64,000 nucleotides of DNA from Populus alba (taxonomy: Eukaryota; Streptophyta; Magnoliopsida; Malpighiales; Salicaceae), in contig NC_133301.1 of the NCBI RefSeq assembly GCF_005239225.2, positions 6,163,157 to 6,227,156 on the forward strand, written 5' to 3'. The notes beneath the pieces were generated by a model. That model saw only the letters and a list, made by a program, of their open reading frames with translations, was not told the DNA's origin and made no database searches. The number at the start of each line of letters is the position of its first letter. Positions within the stretch are counted from its first letter, which is position 1. The position numbers and the translations under genes are program-made. Below, piece by piece: positions 1 to 11,934 of this stretch.

Positions 1-660
1 TATTGGCCCAAAGCTTGTTACATGGGTTAAGGAGAAAAGCTTAAGGGAATCAAACATTGCACTATCTACGTATCAGTATCTGCAACCCGAGTTGTTAAGC
101 TCGTAGGGGTGTCTCAACACCTAATGCCCTAAGACCAACTGGTCTGAGAGTCATTAGCCTAAAACTCGTTACATGGGTTAAAGATACATTGTGTTTTAAG
201 TTGTATGTGTATATAAATAAAATAAAAAAATAAAAATAAAAGAAGAAGAAAGAAAAAAAAGAAAAAAAAGTAATAATAATAATAATCCAACCCAAGGAAG
301 TTCACCCTAAACATTTGAACATAATGTTGTTTTCTTCCAACAAAAGCCCCATCATCTATGTTTTCATATATTGAGCACATAAAAAGAAGGTTTATTAATA
401 TCTTGTTTAAGAAGTATGAAGCAGGAATATAAATTTAATTAGAGTTTGTTTATCTGGATAGATTAATGGAAGTTGAATGATGAATGCCTTGCTTTGTGGA
501 ACTTGCAAATTGTTTCTCTATTTTAACGCTTTTGATTACTAGGGACTAGTAATAAGCTGGTTGGGGGGTGTGATTAGTACTTAAAAGTGCATGTTTATCA
601 AGGTTTTATATCATCATTTTGCACTTGAAGTATCAATAACTCCTTAACTAAAGCATGTTT
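1..660 (+). mobile_element. 3' end of an Athila-like LTR retrotransposon (Athila-A), truncated
   Basis: This stretch matches 23280-23930 of the complete element Athila-C almost base for base. It holds the untranslated region downstream of the LOG gene, then a polypurine tract at 556-570 (gctggttggggggtg), then the first ~90 bp of a 3' LTR starting tgattagtac at 571. The rest of the element lies off the left edge. At about 660 the LTR stops abruptly and joins an oppositely oriented LTR of the same family. No coding sequence is present; the A-rich runs at 217-270 are low-complexity. Confidence 0.85.
84..179 (+). other. Candidate structured RNA module, downstream copy (Athila-A)
   Basis: 96-nt copy of the module described at 23363-23459. 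All stems seen there can form, except that one G of the CCC/GGG helix is A here (gagag instead of gggag). The last 28 nt of the upstream copy are at positions 1-28. Confidence 0.55.
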
Positions 661-1437
661 TAATGAAAGCAAAACATAAGCAATACAAAGAGAGAAAGCA
701 AGAGCATGATCTTGATCTGGAAACCAAGATGCCTCAATACATGGTAAGTGCCTCCTTTTATAGGCCAAAATTTGGAACTATTGATTTGTTGGCTAATTGA
801 TGAGTGGGTGGCCACATCTTGACTTGGTAACAATCCTTATCTTCTTGTCTGAACAAGACGTCATTTCTAACATCATAATTTGCCCAGAATCCTCAGGAAT
901 GTTCTAGGAAATTGTCTCAGCTTTCCAACAAAAAAAAGATGAGGTCATTTGGACTTCTAGAACTCAAGATATGGGCTGAACACTAAATAGTGTCTGGGTT
1001 GCAGGACAGCTTCGGACTTCTTCGTTGTTCCTTCAATTTGGACTTTAAAACGACCTTTTTAAATCTTGGGATCCTCATGAAAGTTTTAGGCCTTTGTCTT
1101 ACCTTTCCATCCATATAAAATGGACCGAAATCCGAGATCTAGAGCTCCAGATATGATCCAATTACCGAGCAATGTTCCGGTTTGGACTGCACCGGCATCT
1201 CTTTTCTAAGTTTGGCCATCTCTTTGTCCTTTCACTTTTAATACTTAAACTCATCAATCAATCCTTTCATTTATGTGATAGGCCTACATTTAAGATGAGC
1301 ATTTACCATAAATTAAGGTATCTTATAGTATCAAACTTGTTATTATAAAACATGTTTTAGTTAAGGAGTTATTGATACTTCAAGTGCAAAATGATGATAT
1401 AAAACCTTGATAAACATGCACTTTTAAGTACTAATCA
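661..1437 (-). repeat. Truncated 3' LTR of Athila-B
   Basis: Reverse complement of about the first half of the Athila LTR (compare 16874-17650). Its outer edge, ctaatca at 1431-1437, abuts the polypurine tract. The other end is cut at ~661, so roughly 800 bp (the 3' half, including R/U5) is missing. The LTR TATA box is present in reverse at about 757-764 (ttttata). Confidence 0.85.
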
Positions 1438-1731
1438 CACCCCCCAACCAGCTTATTACTAGTACCTAGTAATCAAAAACGTTAAAATAGAGAAACAATT
1501 TACAAGTTCCACAAAGCAAGGCATTCATTATTCAACTTCCATTAATCTATCCAGATAAACAAACTCTCATTAAATTTATATTCCTACTTCATATTTCTTA
1601 AACAAGATATTAATAAACCTTCTTTTTATGTGCTCAATATATGAAAACATAGATGATGAGACTTTTGTTGGAAGAAAACAATATTATGTTTAAATGTTTA
1701 AGGTAAACTTTCTTGGGTTGGGATTATTATT

Positions 1732-1735
<4 letters not shown>

Positions 1736-1786
<51 letters not shown>

Positions 1787-1787
1787 G
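1736..1787. repeat. (TA)n microsatellite
   Basis: About 50 bp of near-perfect TA dinucleotides, replacing the A/G-rich tract found at this place in Athila-A and Athila-C. Confidence 0.95.
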
Positions 1788-1817
1788 CACATACAACTTA
1801 AAACATAATGTATATTT

Positions 1818-1913
1818 AACCCATGTAACAAGTTTTCGGCTAATGACTCCCAGACCAGTTGGTCTTAGGGCATTAGGTGTTGAGACACCCTTACGAGCTT
1901 AGTAACTCGGGTT
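1818..1913 (-). other. Candidate structured RNA module, downstream copy (Athila-B)
   Basis: 96-nt version of the module at 23363-23459, read on the minus strand. The inner stem with loop AACT and the CTAATG/CATTAG stem are intact. One base of the P2 helix becomes a G-U wobble (acttg instead of actca). Confidence 0.55.
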
Positions 1914-1968
1914 ACATATACTGATACGTAGATAGTGCAATGTTTGATTCCTTTAAGCTTTTCTCCTT

Positions 1969-2064
1969 AACCTATGTAACAAGCTTTGGGCCAATAGCTC
2001 CCAAGTCAGTTGACTTTAGGGTATTAGGTGTTAAAACACCCCTTCGGGCTTAATTGCTTAGGTT
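1969..2064 (-). other. Candidate structured RNA module, upstream copy (Athila-B)
   Basis: 96-nt version of the module at 23211-23307. The closing helix reads AACCT/AGGTT here instead of AACCT/GGGTT, which turns a wobble into a Watson-Crick pair. Confidence 0.55.
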
Positions 2065-2666
2065 AGGGAGGCTACGAAACCAAACTTATCCATGTTTTTA
2101 TTATCATCAATACTATCATTTTTTTTTTTTGCAAATTATATACTATCCCTTTCCCTTAGTTGTTACCTTCAACAAAAGAACATAAATAATGTAATAATCC
2201 AATGTGCAACCCACAATCATATGTTAAAGTGTGTGTGTGAAAATGAAGGTTTAATAATACTTGTTAAATGAGTATATGAGCAGAATCAAGTAATAACAAT
2301 GAGAGAGTTTGTAAACCTGAATATTTCAAGAAGTATTATGATAGACCTTGGTAATGATACTTACTAAGATGCGTCTCTAGAGTCAATAAAATTGACTCCA
2401 TACTCTGCCATTCTAACAACAATTTTGTCAAATGGTTTTAGTAATAGCAAAAACAGTTAGCAAGTTAGGTTTTTTTTTTTTAAATACTACCCTCTCCCCC
2501 CAACCAAAACGAGACATTGTCCTCAATGTCCTAAGGTAGAAAGATAGAGTATAGAAGACACGACCTGAAACAGCGAAGAATGACAAACCTGAAACACACT
2601 TCAACAAACATAAGAAATAACAAAACAAAATAATATGCTATTAATAAAACCAAAAGACACAAGGTT

Positions 2667-3320
2667 TCACAGATGAAGGCTCAAATCTAATCTAAGCTTT
2701 TTACGGCTTTTCTTAGGTGACCAATCTAGGCGACTCATGCAGGGATCAATGACAGGGATGAAAGATTGTAGTTGGTCAATCAATTGTTCAGCAGTAACAG
2801 CAGAGATTATGATTTTTCGTGCTGAAGATGTTAGAAATTCCTGTTCCACAGCTTGATCAAGGAAAGACAACAACTTATCATAAAAACCATTAACATTTAA
2901 CAAACCTATAGGTTTATGGTGAATGTGCAGTTGGGCCCATGATGAAATATGAAAGATCTCTTCCAATGTGGCCAGACCACCTGGTAAGGCAATGAAGGCA
3001 TCAACATGGCTAAACATGGCGTTCAGTCGATCAGACATAGTTGGGACCTGTAGTTCCTCTTCAATTGTTTTTCCAATGATGTCCCCATTTGCTAAAGCTT
3101 TGGGGACAACCCCCAAAACTTGACTGCCTCCTAAAAATGCAGCCATTGACACACCTCCCATTAACTTAAGGCTGCCTCCCCCATACACTAAATGAATCTT
3201 TCTCTCAGCTAGTACCTGACCAAGATGATTTGCTTATTCTAAAAACTCTTTTTCTTTCCCAGGACTGGATCCACCGAAAACACAAATATTTCTTATGTGA
3301 TGACTTGAGGAACCTGCCAT
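2667..3320 (-). pseudogene. LOG-like: LOG-type cytokinin riboside 5'-monophosphate phosphoribohydrolase, broken copy
   Basis: Same 217-codon, intron-free gene as the intact copy at 21911-22564. Two lesions inactivate it. Codon 29 (Ser in Athila-C) is a TAA stop at 3234-3236, and the catalytic motif PGGLGTLEE reads PGGLATLEE. The frame downstream of the stop is open to the end (about 188 codons). LOG enzymes hydrolyse cytokinin nucleotides to free cytokinin base plus ribose 5-phosphate in the cytosol; this copy is unlikely to do so. The start is at 3320, by alignment with Athila-C. A TATAAA in reverse lies ~70 bp upstream of the start, as in Athila-C. Confidence 0.88.
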
Positions 3321-3564
3321 TTCTACACACTTCTATATTTGATGAATGTATGGGATGAGTAGAAATGCAAGGAAGGAAGAGAAGAATTTATAGATGAAAA
3401 ATTGAAAATGCAATCATACCACCTATATGTAGGCCAGCTGTAGTCTCACACACTCTCTCTCTCTTTATTAATTATTTATTTTGAAAAAGCATGTATGTAC
3501 AGGTAGTTGTGATTGTGGCTCACATCTTCCCTTGGTTTTATGTCCAAGAACGGCTTAAACGCCC

Positions 3565-4113
3565 TTATGGGTCCGGGATAGGCTTCCCATCCAGTTTTCT
3601 TAAAAACTGGCAAACAGGGTCTTTTCTAGTCAGATTCCTAAGACTAAGTCGATTATGTTCTTTATGGAATTGTGGCCATAAATCATGAATTACACGATGC
3701 ACATCTCTACTAGGATGCGTCTCAAGGGTCAACAAAAGATTATCTAAAGACCCCTTACTCAAGCCATCCTTAATGAATTGTATTTTATCTTCATGGTTTG
3801 CAGATATCATTCCTAAAGAACGACAAGTCGCATTACAAGTCCATTTGACACATCTGTGACAGACTTTCAGTCGTTTTGCACGACGTTTCTTTGCAAAAGT
3901 GCTTTTACCTGTTCCAGGCATGTGTGAAATGAAAGAATTGGAGGACTCACCTGATAATCGAACCTTTGCTTCAATCAGCCAATGAATATCTTCAGGAATT
4001 CCATGATTCATTAACAACCTCAATCTTGCACACCTAGCATGTCAAATTTTTGTAATCGCATTTGAAGGCAGAGCGGGAAAATACCTTTTCAACTTTTCAA
4101 GAGTGGTGTCCAT
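3565..4113 (-). pseudogene. ORF-X: small basic cysteine-containing ORF of the Athila family
   Basis: Starts at ATG 4113 (MDTTLEKLKRYFPALP) and ends at the TAA at 3565, about 182 codons. There is one in-frame TGA near codon 24; downstream the frame is open for 152+ codons. A basic run (STFAKKRRAKRLK) precedes four cysteines spaced C-x2-C-x4-C-x3-C (CHRCVKWTCNATC), which suggests a zinc-binding nucleic-acid-binding module. It lies between integrase and LOG. Remnants occur at 21463-21659 and 38107-38634, so it belongs to the element family and is not a chance ORF. I do not recognise it. By layout alone (basic cluster plus Cys cluster) it resembles the cysteine-rich nucleic-acid-binding proteins of some plant RNA viruses; that is a weak inference. 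Confidence 0.6.
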
Positions 4114-4316
4114 TTTCAAAACAGAATTGGAGACGAGATTCAAAGAAGGGAGAAAGAGCTGAGAATTGTACAAATATATACAGATATCAGTTATTTGGGA
4201 AACTGAAAGAACCGACTTAAGTCATGGAGTACCATTATCCGCCATTTGACCAGGGTGAAAGAGAGATTAGCAAAACAATAGATACAACAAAACACAAAAC
4301 AATGTGAGAAAAAGAA

Positions 4317-5228
4317 TCAATCTTTATATACAGGATCACTCAATTTAATAGAGTCATTTTCAACCGAAAAATTGTCAAAATAAACTTTCAAACGATGCCC
4401 ATTTACCTTGAAAACATTGTCATTCTTTGGATTCTCAATAGCACATGCCCCATATAGATACACATGTTTCACAATAAAAGGACCGCTCCATCTTGATCTT
4501 AGTTTTCCAGGAAATAAATGGAGTCGAGAATTATAAAGCAAAACTTTTTGACCAACATTGAATGTTTTTCTCAGTATTTTCTTGTCATGAAACTCTTTAA
4601 TTCTTGCTTTATGAATTTTTGAATTGTCATATGCATCATTTCTTATTTCCTCAAGCTCATTTATTTGCAATTTTTGCAGCTGACTAGCATCATCAAGGTT
4701 TGAATTGAAAGCTTTAATAGCCCAATAAGCTTTATGTTCAATTTCCACAGGCAAGTGACAAGGTTTTCCATAGACTAGTCTATAAGGTGACATACCTAAT
4801 GATGTTTTATAAGCAGTTCGATAAGCCCAAAGCGCATCATTAAGTCTTAAAGACCAGTCTTTCCTATTAGGGTTCACTGTTTTCTCCAAGATTTGTTTGA
4901 TCTCCCTATTAGCAAGCTCTACTTGTCCACTTGTCTGAGGGTGATAAGGGGTGGCAACTTTGTGTGTGATTCCATATTTCTTCATCAAAGAAGCAAATGG
5001 CTTGTTGCAGAAATGTGTTCCACCATCACTTATTATGGCTCGAGGGATTCCCTATCGACTTAAAATATTGTCTTTCAAAAACTTTATCACTATTTTGTGA
5101 TCATTGTTTCGACTTGGAATTGCCTCTATCCATTTTGAAACATAATCTACTGTAACTAATATGTACACGAAACCAAATGATGGAGGAAATGGACCCATGA
5201 AATCTATACCCCAACAGTCAAAGATCTC
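4317..5228 (-). pseudogene. Athila-B integrase, catalytic core and C-terminal part
   Basis: Reads from the first catalytic Asp ([12 protein letters not shown]) through the second (ISDGGTHF) to the Glu region ([17 protein letters not shown]) and the C-terminal GPF motif ([13 protein letters not shown]). One in-frame TAG lies at about 5052, just upstream of the second catalytic Asp; 4317-4988 is open (223 codons). The 5' part of the gene continues at 12923-13150, on the far side of CRM-1. Type: Ty3/gypsy integrase (DDE), which inserts the cDNA in the nucleus. Confidence 0.88.
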
Positions 5229-6206
5229 TAATGCGAACCTCGTGATCACGTGGTCACGCAAAGACACTAATTCCCGGAAAGCCAAGTAAATCAGGTTTGA
5301 TAGGAGTGTGACACAAAGATAACTTGTACCTAGGCACCAGCACTATTGGAAACGAAAAACCCCCACCCAACGAATATAGATTCGCGAACGAGAAGTATAA
5401 GGATGACGCCACGAAGCCAGTTGTTCTTCGATAAGTCGTTTTCAATTCTTTAGAGAACCAAGGAAGGAAGATTAACCCACCAACACACAAGTGCTGCAAA
5501 GAAGTTTATTGATCTAAAAATTGCGTAACCTTACATGTTTGGTTATGCCTCTATTTATACTGACTCTAGACTTAAAGAAACCCTAATGGACCCCCCTTAG
5601 GTGGACTTATATGAAGCCCACTTACAATTGACCCAAATAGGTAATAATAACCCAAAAACTAAGAAGAAAATAATAAAAATAATAAAAATCCGAAAATTAC
5701 CATCCTAAATATGCTAGAATCAAATTTGTGTTGCTGCCCCCTTTCCTTTGATGTCCTTGATTAGCTTGGATAAATTTCCTCCTTTTTTGCTGATTTAATT
5801 ACTTTCCTTCCTATGTTAGGAAAAGCATTAAATAGTCCTCCTCTCTTTAGGAATAAGATATGGCCAACTTCCTTACTTAATTAGGAGAATAAATTGCTGG
5901 CTTTTTATCCTTTTAGCATTAGGAAATAAAACAAGCCTAACAAGGCTGGTATTGGGCCGGACATATCAACCCCTTGTTCCACATGAATTGGGCTCTTCTT
6001 GGACATGAACTAGATGAATTAAAGGCTGTTCTTCATGCTCCTTAAATGTCCCAAGCCCTTCTAGGTCCATCTTGCTCCATAAGTTCTAAACAAGCCCATT
6101 CAATGCTTCTTTAAGCTTCTTTGCCCTAGCTCTTGTGATTGGCCCAATTGGCACCTCCAATGGATCATTGGCATGATTATGCTTGGTGTTGGGCTGATCC
6201 CCATCA
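5229..6206 (-). repeat. 3' LTR of CRM-1
   Basis: Bounded by taatgcgaac (canonical TGATGCGAAC mutated at base 2) and ccccatca. It contains the C-terminal codons of pol (6086-6206). Confidence 0.9.
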
Positions 6207-9200
6207 TCCCCTCTCTCTTCAAAAGGATTCAACCTCGAATCATCGCCTACATCAAACAAAGTAAGATCAGAAACATTAAAGGTAGCACTAACACCATACT
6301 CACCTGGCAAATCAACTTTATAAGCATTGTCATTGATCCTCTCAAGGATCTGAAATGGCCCATCTCCTCGTGGTTGTAGCTTTGATTTCCTATGGGCCGG
6401 AAATCTCTCCTTGCGCATATGTACCCAAACCCAATCGCCGGGCTGAAAGACAACATGTTTGCGCCCCTTATTGGCTTTGGTCGCATACACACAATTCCTC
6501 CTTTCAATCTGTTGCCGCACACTCTCATAAAGTGTCTTCACCACCTGTGCTTTACGATTACCATCCAAACTAACCCTTTCATCAATAGGCAAAGGAATTA
6601 AATCCATTGGAGTTAAAGGGTTAAACCCATACACAATTTCAAATGGTGAAAATTCAGTAGTAGAGTGCACACTACGATTATATGCAAACTCTATAAATGG
6701 CAAACAATCTTCCCAATTCTTTAAGTTCTTTTGAATGACAACACGCAAAAGTTGTGTTAAGGTCCTATTAACTACTTCGGTTTGTCCATCTGTTTGGGGG
6801 TGACAAGTAGTTGAAAACAACAGTTTAGTACCCAATTTTCCCCATAACACCTTCCAAAAATAGCTAAGGAACTTAACATCTCTATCAGAAACAATGCTCT
6901 TAGGGACCCCGTGAAGTCGTATTATCTCCCTAAAGAACAAATCAGCAATGTTAGTGGCATCATCGGTTTTATGACATGGAATAAAGTGTGCCATCTTTGA
7001 AAACCTATCAACAACTACAAAGATTGAATCCCTACCCCGTTTTGACCTAGGTAAACCTAAGACGAAATCCATCAAAATGTCTACCCATGGCTCCATAGGT
7101 ACAGGTAAAGGGGTGTACAAGCCATGTGGTTGAGTCCTAGACTTTGCTTTCCTACAAGTTATGCATTTATCACATATGCGCTGCACATCCCTTTTCATTT
7201 TAGTCCAATAAAAATGCTCATGCAACACATCCAAAGTCTTAACAACACCAAAATGCCCCATCAAACCTCCCCCATATGCTTCACGTACAAGCAATTCACG
7301 CATAGAACTTAATGGAACACACAATCGACTCTCTTTAAACAAATACCCATCAAGTCTATAAAACTTCCCAAAAGCCGAAGTTTCGCAAGCATTGTAAACA
7401 TTAGCAAAATCACTATCATCCTTGTACAATTTTTTTGTGTGTTCAAATCCTAGAAATCTAGCATCCAAAGTAGATAAAAGAACATACCTGCGCGAAAGTG
7501 CATCAGCCACAGTGTTTTCTTTTCCTTGCTTATACTTGATCACATACGAAAATGTTTCAATAAATTCCACCCATTTGGCATGTCTCCTACTCAACTTACC
7601 TTGCCCTTTCAAGTGCTTCAATGATTCATGATCAGAATGTATCACAAACTCCTTGGGCCACAGGTAATGCTGCCACGTCTCTAGAGTTCTTACCAAGGCA
7701 TAGAGCTCCTTGTCATATGTAGGGTAATTCAAAGCTGCCCCATTAAGTTTTTCGCTGAAATACGCAATGGACCTTTTATCCTGCATTAACACAGCTCCTA
7801 TACCAATACCTGACGCATCACATTCAACTTCAAAAGCTCTCGTAAAGTCTGGCAAAGCTAAAACAGGTGCCGAACAAAGTTTATCTTTCAACAAATTAAA
7901 AGCCTTATCCTGTTCATCATTCCATTTGAATCCAACAGACTTTTTAACAATTTCAGTTAAAGGTGCAGCAATAGTACTAAAATCCTTCACAAACCTTCTA
8001 TAAAAACTCGCAAGTCCATGAAAACTCCTTACCTCACTTACCGATTTTGGTGTAGGCCAATCCTGGATGGCCTTAACTTTCTCCTTGTCCATCTCGATAC
8101 CCTGCGCAGTTACGACTTAGCCAAGAAACACAATTTTTCCCATACAAAAGGTACACTTCTTAAGATTAGCATATAATTGCTCACTACGCAACACACTAAG
8201 TACATTACGCAAATGATCAAGATGCTCATTTAAGTTTTTGCTATAGATCAAAATGTCATCAAAATACACAACAACAAACTTACCTATAAACGCACGCAAT
8301 ACATGATTCATTAAACGCATAAACGTGCTAGGCGCGTTCGTAAGTCCAAACGACATGACTAACCATTCATACAACCCATGCTTAGTCTTAAATGCAGTTT
8401 TCCACTCATCACCCTCTTTCATCCTAATCTGATGGTACCCACTTTTTAGATCAATCTTAGAGAAAATACATGATCCATGTAACTCATCTAGCATGTCATC
8501 AAGCTTAGGAATAGGATGTCGATACTTTACCGTTATGTTATTAATGGCACGACAATCAACACACATCCTCCATGTTCCATCCTTTTTAGGCACAAGTAGC
8601 ACTGGCACAACACAAGGACTCATACTCTCACGAATGTAACCCTTCATCATCAACTCATCTACTTGCCTTTGAAGCTCCTTTGTCTCCTCGGGGTTGCTTC
8701 TATAGGCTGGACGGTTAGGAATCGAAGCTCCGGGCACAAGGTCAATTTGATGTTCAATCCCCCTTAATGGTAGTAATCCATTAGGGATGTCTTCAGGAAA
8801 TACATCATCAAACTACTGCATCAAAGAAATAGCCACACTAGGAATAGCAGAATCAAGATCGTTAGTGTTAAAATAAGCCTCCTTATACACAAGTAAGATC
8901 ATTGGCTTATTAGTGAAAAATGCAGATCTGATTTGAGATCCTTTTGCATAAAAATTAGGTTGTTTCTTTAATTTTTCCACACTACTATCATCACACAAGC
9001 TTACTTTCTTCACTCCTCGGTTCTTACCTCCACTCTCAACCGGTTTAATTAATGATTTAGGTTTAGCCGAATCTGATGGTTTTCTCTCACCATTGTCCTC
9101 ATGTGAATTTTCACTCTTCCCATACTCACATTCTTTTTTTAATTTGATTTGATCATCATAAACTTGTTTTGGAGAAAGAGGTACAAGAGTGATGGTTTTA

Positions 9201-9727
9201 CCATCCTTTACAATAGTGAACCTATTTCTAAACCCATCATGAATCGCTTTCCGATCAAACTGCCATGGACGCCCCAAAAGTAAGTGACTAGCATGCATTG
9301 GGACTACATCACACAAAATCTCATCAGAATACTTCTCAATAGCAAACGCAATCAAAACCTGCTTAGTAACCCTCACTTCACCACATTCATTCAACCATTG
9401 CAATCTATAAGGCCTCGTATGCTTAATACAACTCAGATTCAATTTCTTCACAAGGGTATCACTAGAAACATTAGCACAACTACCTCCATCAATTATCATG
9501 CTACATACCTTGTTTTGGATATGACATCGAGTGTGAAATATATTTTCCCGTTGCTGATCTACATCATCTTCTTTGATTTGCATGTTCAGCGCACGCCTTA
9601 TAACCAAGGCCCCTCCCTCAACAGGATATGCAATCTCCTCATCACTACAATCCACCAAAGGTGGCATCTCTTCACTTTCAGATTTGTCACTTTCAAATTC
9701 AACCTCCCTATTGTCTCTTGTAAGCAT
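6086..9727 (-). pseudogene. CRM-1 pol: protease, reverse transcriptase, RNase H, integrase
   Basis: Order on the minus strand: aspartic protease with IIDGGS (~9500), reverse transcriptase with [28 protein letters not shown] and the YFDD box (8117-8737), RNase H (ECDASG... HSDHESLK), integrase HHCC zinc finger (GHFG... CDKCITC), DDE core ([32 protein letters not shown]) and a C-terminal [18 protein letters not shown] module. Two in-frame stops interrupt it: TAG near 8813 and TAA near 8118. The remaining 668 codons to 6086 are open. The last ~39 codons, with [11 protein letters not shown], lie inside the 3' LTR. In other LTR copies this frame runs further (to ...SCGTRG), so the stop at 6086 is probably a third nonsense change. 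The chance of function is low. Confidence 0.9.
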
Positions 9728-9730
9728 AAC

Positions 9731-10911
9731 TCTTTGGTTTGGACACTAAGATGCAATGTGCCCCTTCCCTAAACACTTTAAGCATTTAATATCTCTATCA
9801 CGATTAGGTTGATATTCAGATTTACCTTTCCCATCCGTATGAGTATCCTTTTTGGCCTTAGGTGGTTCGGCCCTTGCATAAGGCTTTGGTTGGGCAGCCC
9901 CCTCTATCTTAAAATTCAGCCTCCATATTGAGAAAGATGATGCCGAATTGGTCTGAAAACGTGTACTGACCCTTCTCTTTATTTGCCTCTCCACCTTCGT
10001 TGCCATATGGACCATGTCCTCCAATTCCACACAATGTTGTAATTATACAACATTCGCAATGTCTCTATTCAGCCTATTTAGAAATCTAGCCATAGTAGCT
10101 TCCCGATCCTCAATCACATTGGCCCGAATCATGGCGATCTCCATCTCCTTGAAATACTCATCCACAGACCTAGAACCTTGATTCTAACCCTGCAATTTCA
10201 GATACAAATCTCTATAATAGTGGTTAGGCACAAATTGCCTTCTCATCAACACTTTCATCTCCTCCCACGACACTACCGGCCTCTCTCCACTCCTCCTTCT
10301 ACTAATAACATTCTGATCCCACCAAATCAGTGCATAATCCGTGAATTCGATGACAACCAATTTCACTTTCTTTGCCTCCGAATAGTTATGGCAATCAAAA
10401 ATCCAATCCACCTTTTTCTCCCACTCCAAATATGCCTCGGGATCGTTTTTACCTTGAAAAGAAGGTATTTTCAATTTGATAGTATCCAAATCACCATCTA
10501 AATCAGCATGTCCCCCAACACCACATAAATTTTCCCTTTGGCCTAATTGGCCCCTAGTTCTATTCTCAAAACCCCTTCGGTTTCTAGGCTGCTGAAAACC
10601 TTTCCGATAGCCTATGGCCTCATCCTCAAAACCACCATCACCAATATCATCAACGGCCTCCTCAAAATCCTCATAATCAGCCCACCGTGGCCTTTCGGCC
10701 TACTGCACTGTTTTCTTTTCGGTTCAGCCCCAAGCTTCCTCACATTTTGGGTGCTTGTACCAGCCTCGTTACCACGTTTCTCCACCCTATCAAGTCTGTC
10801 ACACACGTTTCCCATCACAAAATTCATCCTCTCAATCATTTGTGTCATGGCTTGCATTTGGAACGTAAGTTCTCCCTCGGGATGGGGTGGTCTGTTGTTT
10901 TGATCTAACAT
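9731..10911 (-). pseudogene. CRM-1 gag with CCHC zinc knuckle
   Basis: Starts at 10911 (MLDQNNRPPHPEGELTF). It includes the capsid-type segment [20 protein letters not shown] (10184-10489) and a zinc knuckle [14 protein letters not shown] near 9750-9800. It is broken by a frameshift between ~10490 and 10690 and by nonsense codons after LQG, after NVV and after HIAS. Gag would form the cytoplasmic particle that packages the element RNA; the frame is continuous with pol in intact relatives. Confidence 0.85.
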
Positions 10912-11093
10912 GATAATACCTGCAAAAATTGGTCAGTGGTAAAACAAAAAAAAAAATCCTCATGTCGCTCGTGTTTCACTCAAACACTCTGAATGTCCTC
11001 ACACGCTTACACATCTCGTCTCACCTTCTTACGGTTCTTGCGAAACTGAAACCAACACCAAATAAAACCAACTCGGCAGCGCAATCCAGATAT

Positions 11094-11138
<45 letters not shown>

Positions 11139-11920
11139 CTCAAGAAGCAATAAAAACCAGAAAACAAGCAAAACAAAACTGCGATGATAGTCTCGCGAGT
11201 AGCAAGCGAGTCTATTCGAAATATGAACGAAACTGAAGACTCGAATAAAAAAAAAAACAGAAACAAAATATGAAAAATGATGAAACAACACCTAGATATG
11301 TTGGATATGATGAAAATAAACTGTAAGAAATGAAAGCAACAGAAAGAAAGTGAATTTCAAAAGTTGACGCAAAACAGACTCGTTTACGACGAGTTAAGTC
11401 CGGATCTGGAACCTAAAGTCAATGATGTCCAATTGAGCTAAAATTTCAGATATAGTGCTCTACCAACCCAAATAGACAGAATATAAAGTTTTAGCAACTT
11501 ACGATAAGGTTTGATAGACTGACGCAAAAACGTTAAGAATCAGACCTAATTAGACCCGAATTTGAAACCCAAAGTAAACGATATCCAATTGACCCAAAAA
11601 TCAATATGTGGTGCGATTAGGGTCCCAGTAATAAGAGAATCAAATTTGAGCTCATTCTGAGTTGATTTGGTTAAATTTTCCTTTGTTTAGTTTTCTACGG
11701 CAGAAACAAACGAATGACTTTTTTTTTTGTTTTCCTTTTTTTATTTATTTTTTTTATGCCACTGATATATTTTGGTCAGGAAAAAAACGAAATAACTTTT
11801 TTTTTTCTAATATGATACCAAATCAAGAGAAGAAATTGGACACTATGAAATTATATTTTTTTTGCGGAAACAACAAGAAACGAAAATCTCAGAAGGATAT
11901 AACCTGATTAATGGAGCCAA
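10912..11920 (-). other. CRM-1 untranslated leader
   Basis: About 1 kb between primer site and gag. It shows no coding signal and matches the leader of CRM-3 (58841-59856). It contains a (TA)n tract at ~11091-11136. Confidence 0.75.
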
Positions 11921-11932
11921 GCTCTGATACCA
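11921..11932 (-). other. Primer binding site, initiator tRNA-Met (CRM-1)
   Basis: On the minus strand it reads TGGTATCAGAGC, complementary to the 3' end of plant initiator tRNA-Met, two bases inside the 5' LTR. Confidence 0.92.
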
Positions 11933-11934
11933 AA

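Noticed and set aside
3596..3615. Strong hairpin CCAGTTTT-TAAG-AAAACTGG in ORF-X as a terminator
   Set aside because: It lies within coding sequence (CQFLRKLDG) and such terminators do not act in plant Pol II transcription; conservation is explained by coding or recent common descent.
9284..10501. Plus-strand ORFs of 100-160 codons opposite CRM-1 gag and protease, and similar ones opposite CRM-3 (61822-62447)
   Set aside because: Antisense shadows of a known minus- or plus-strand gene, with low-complexity composition.
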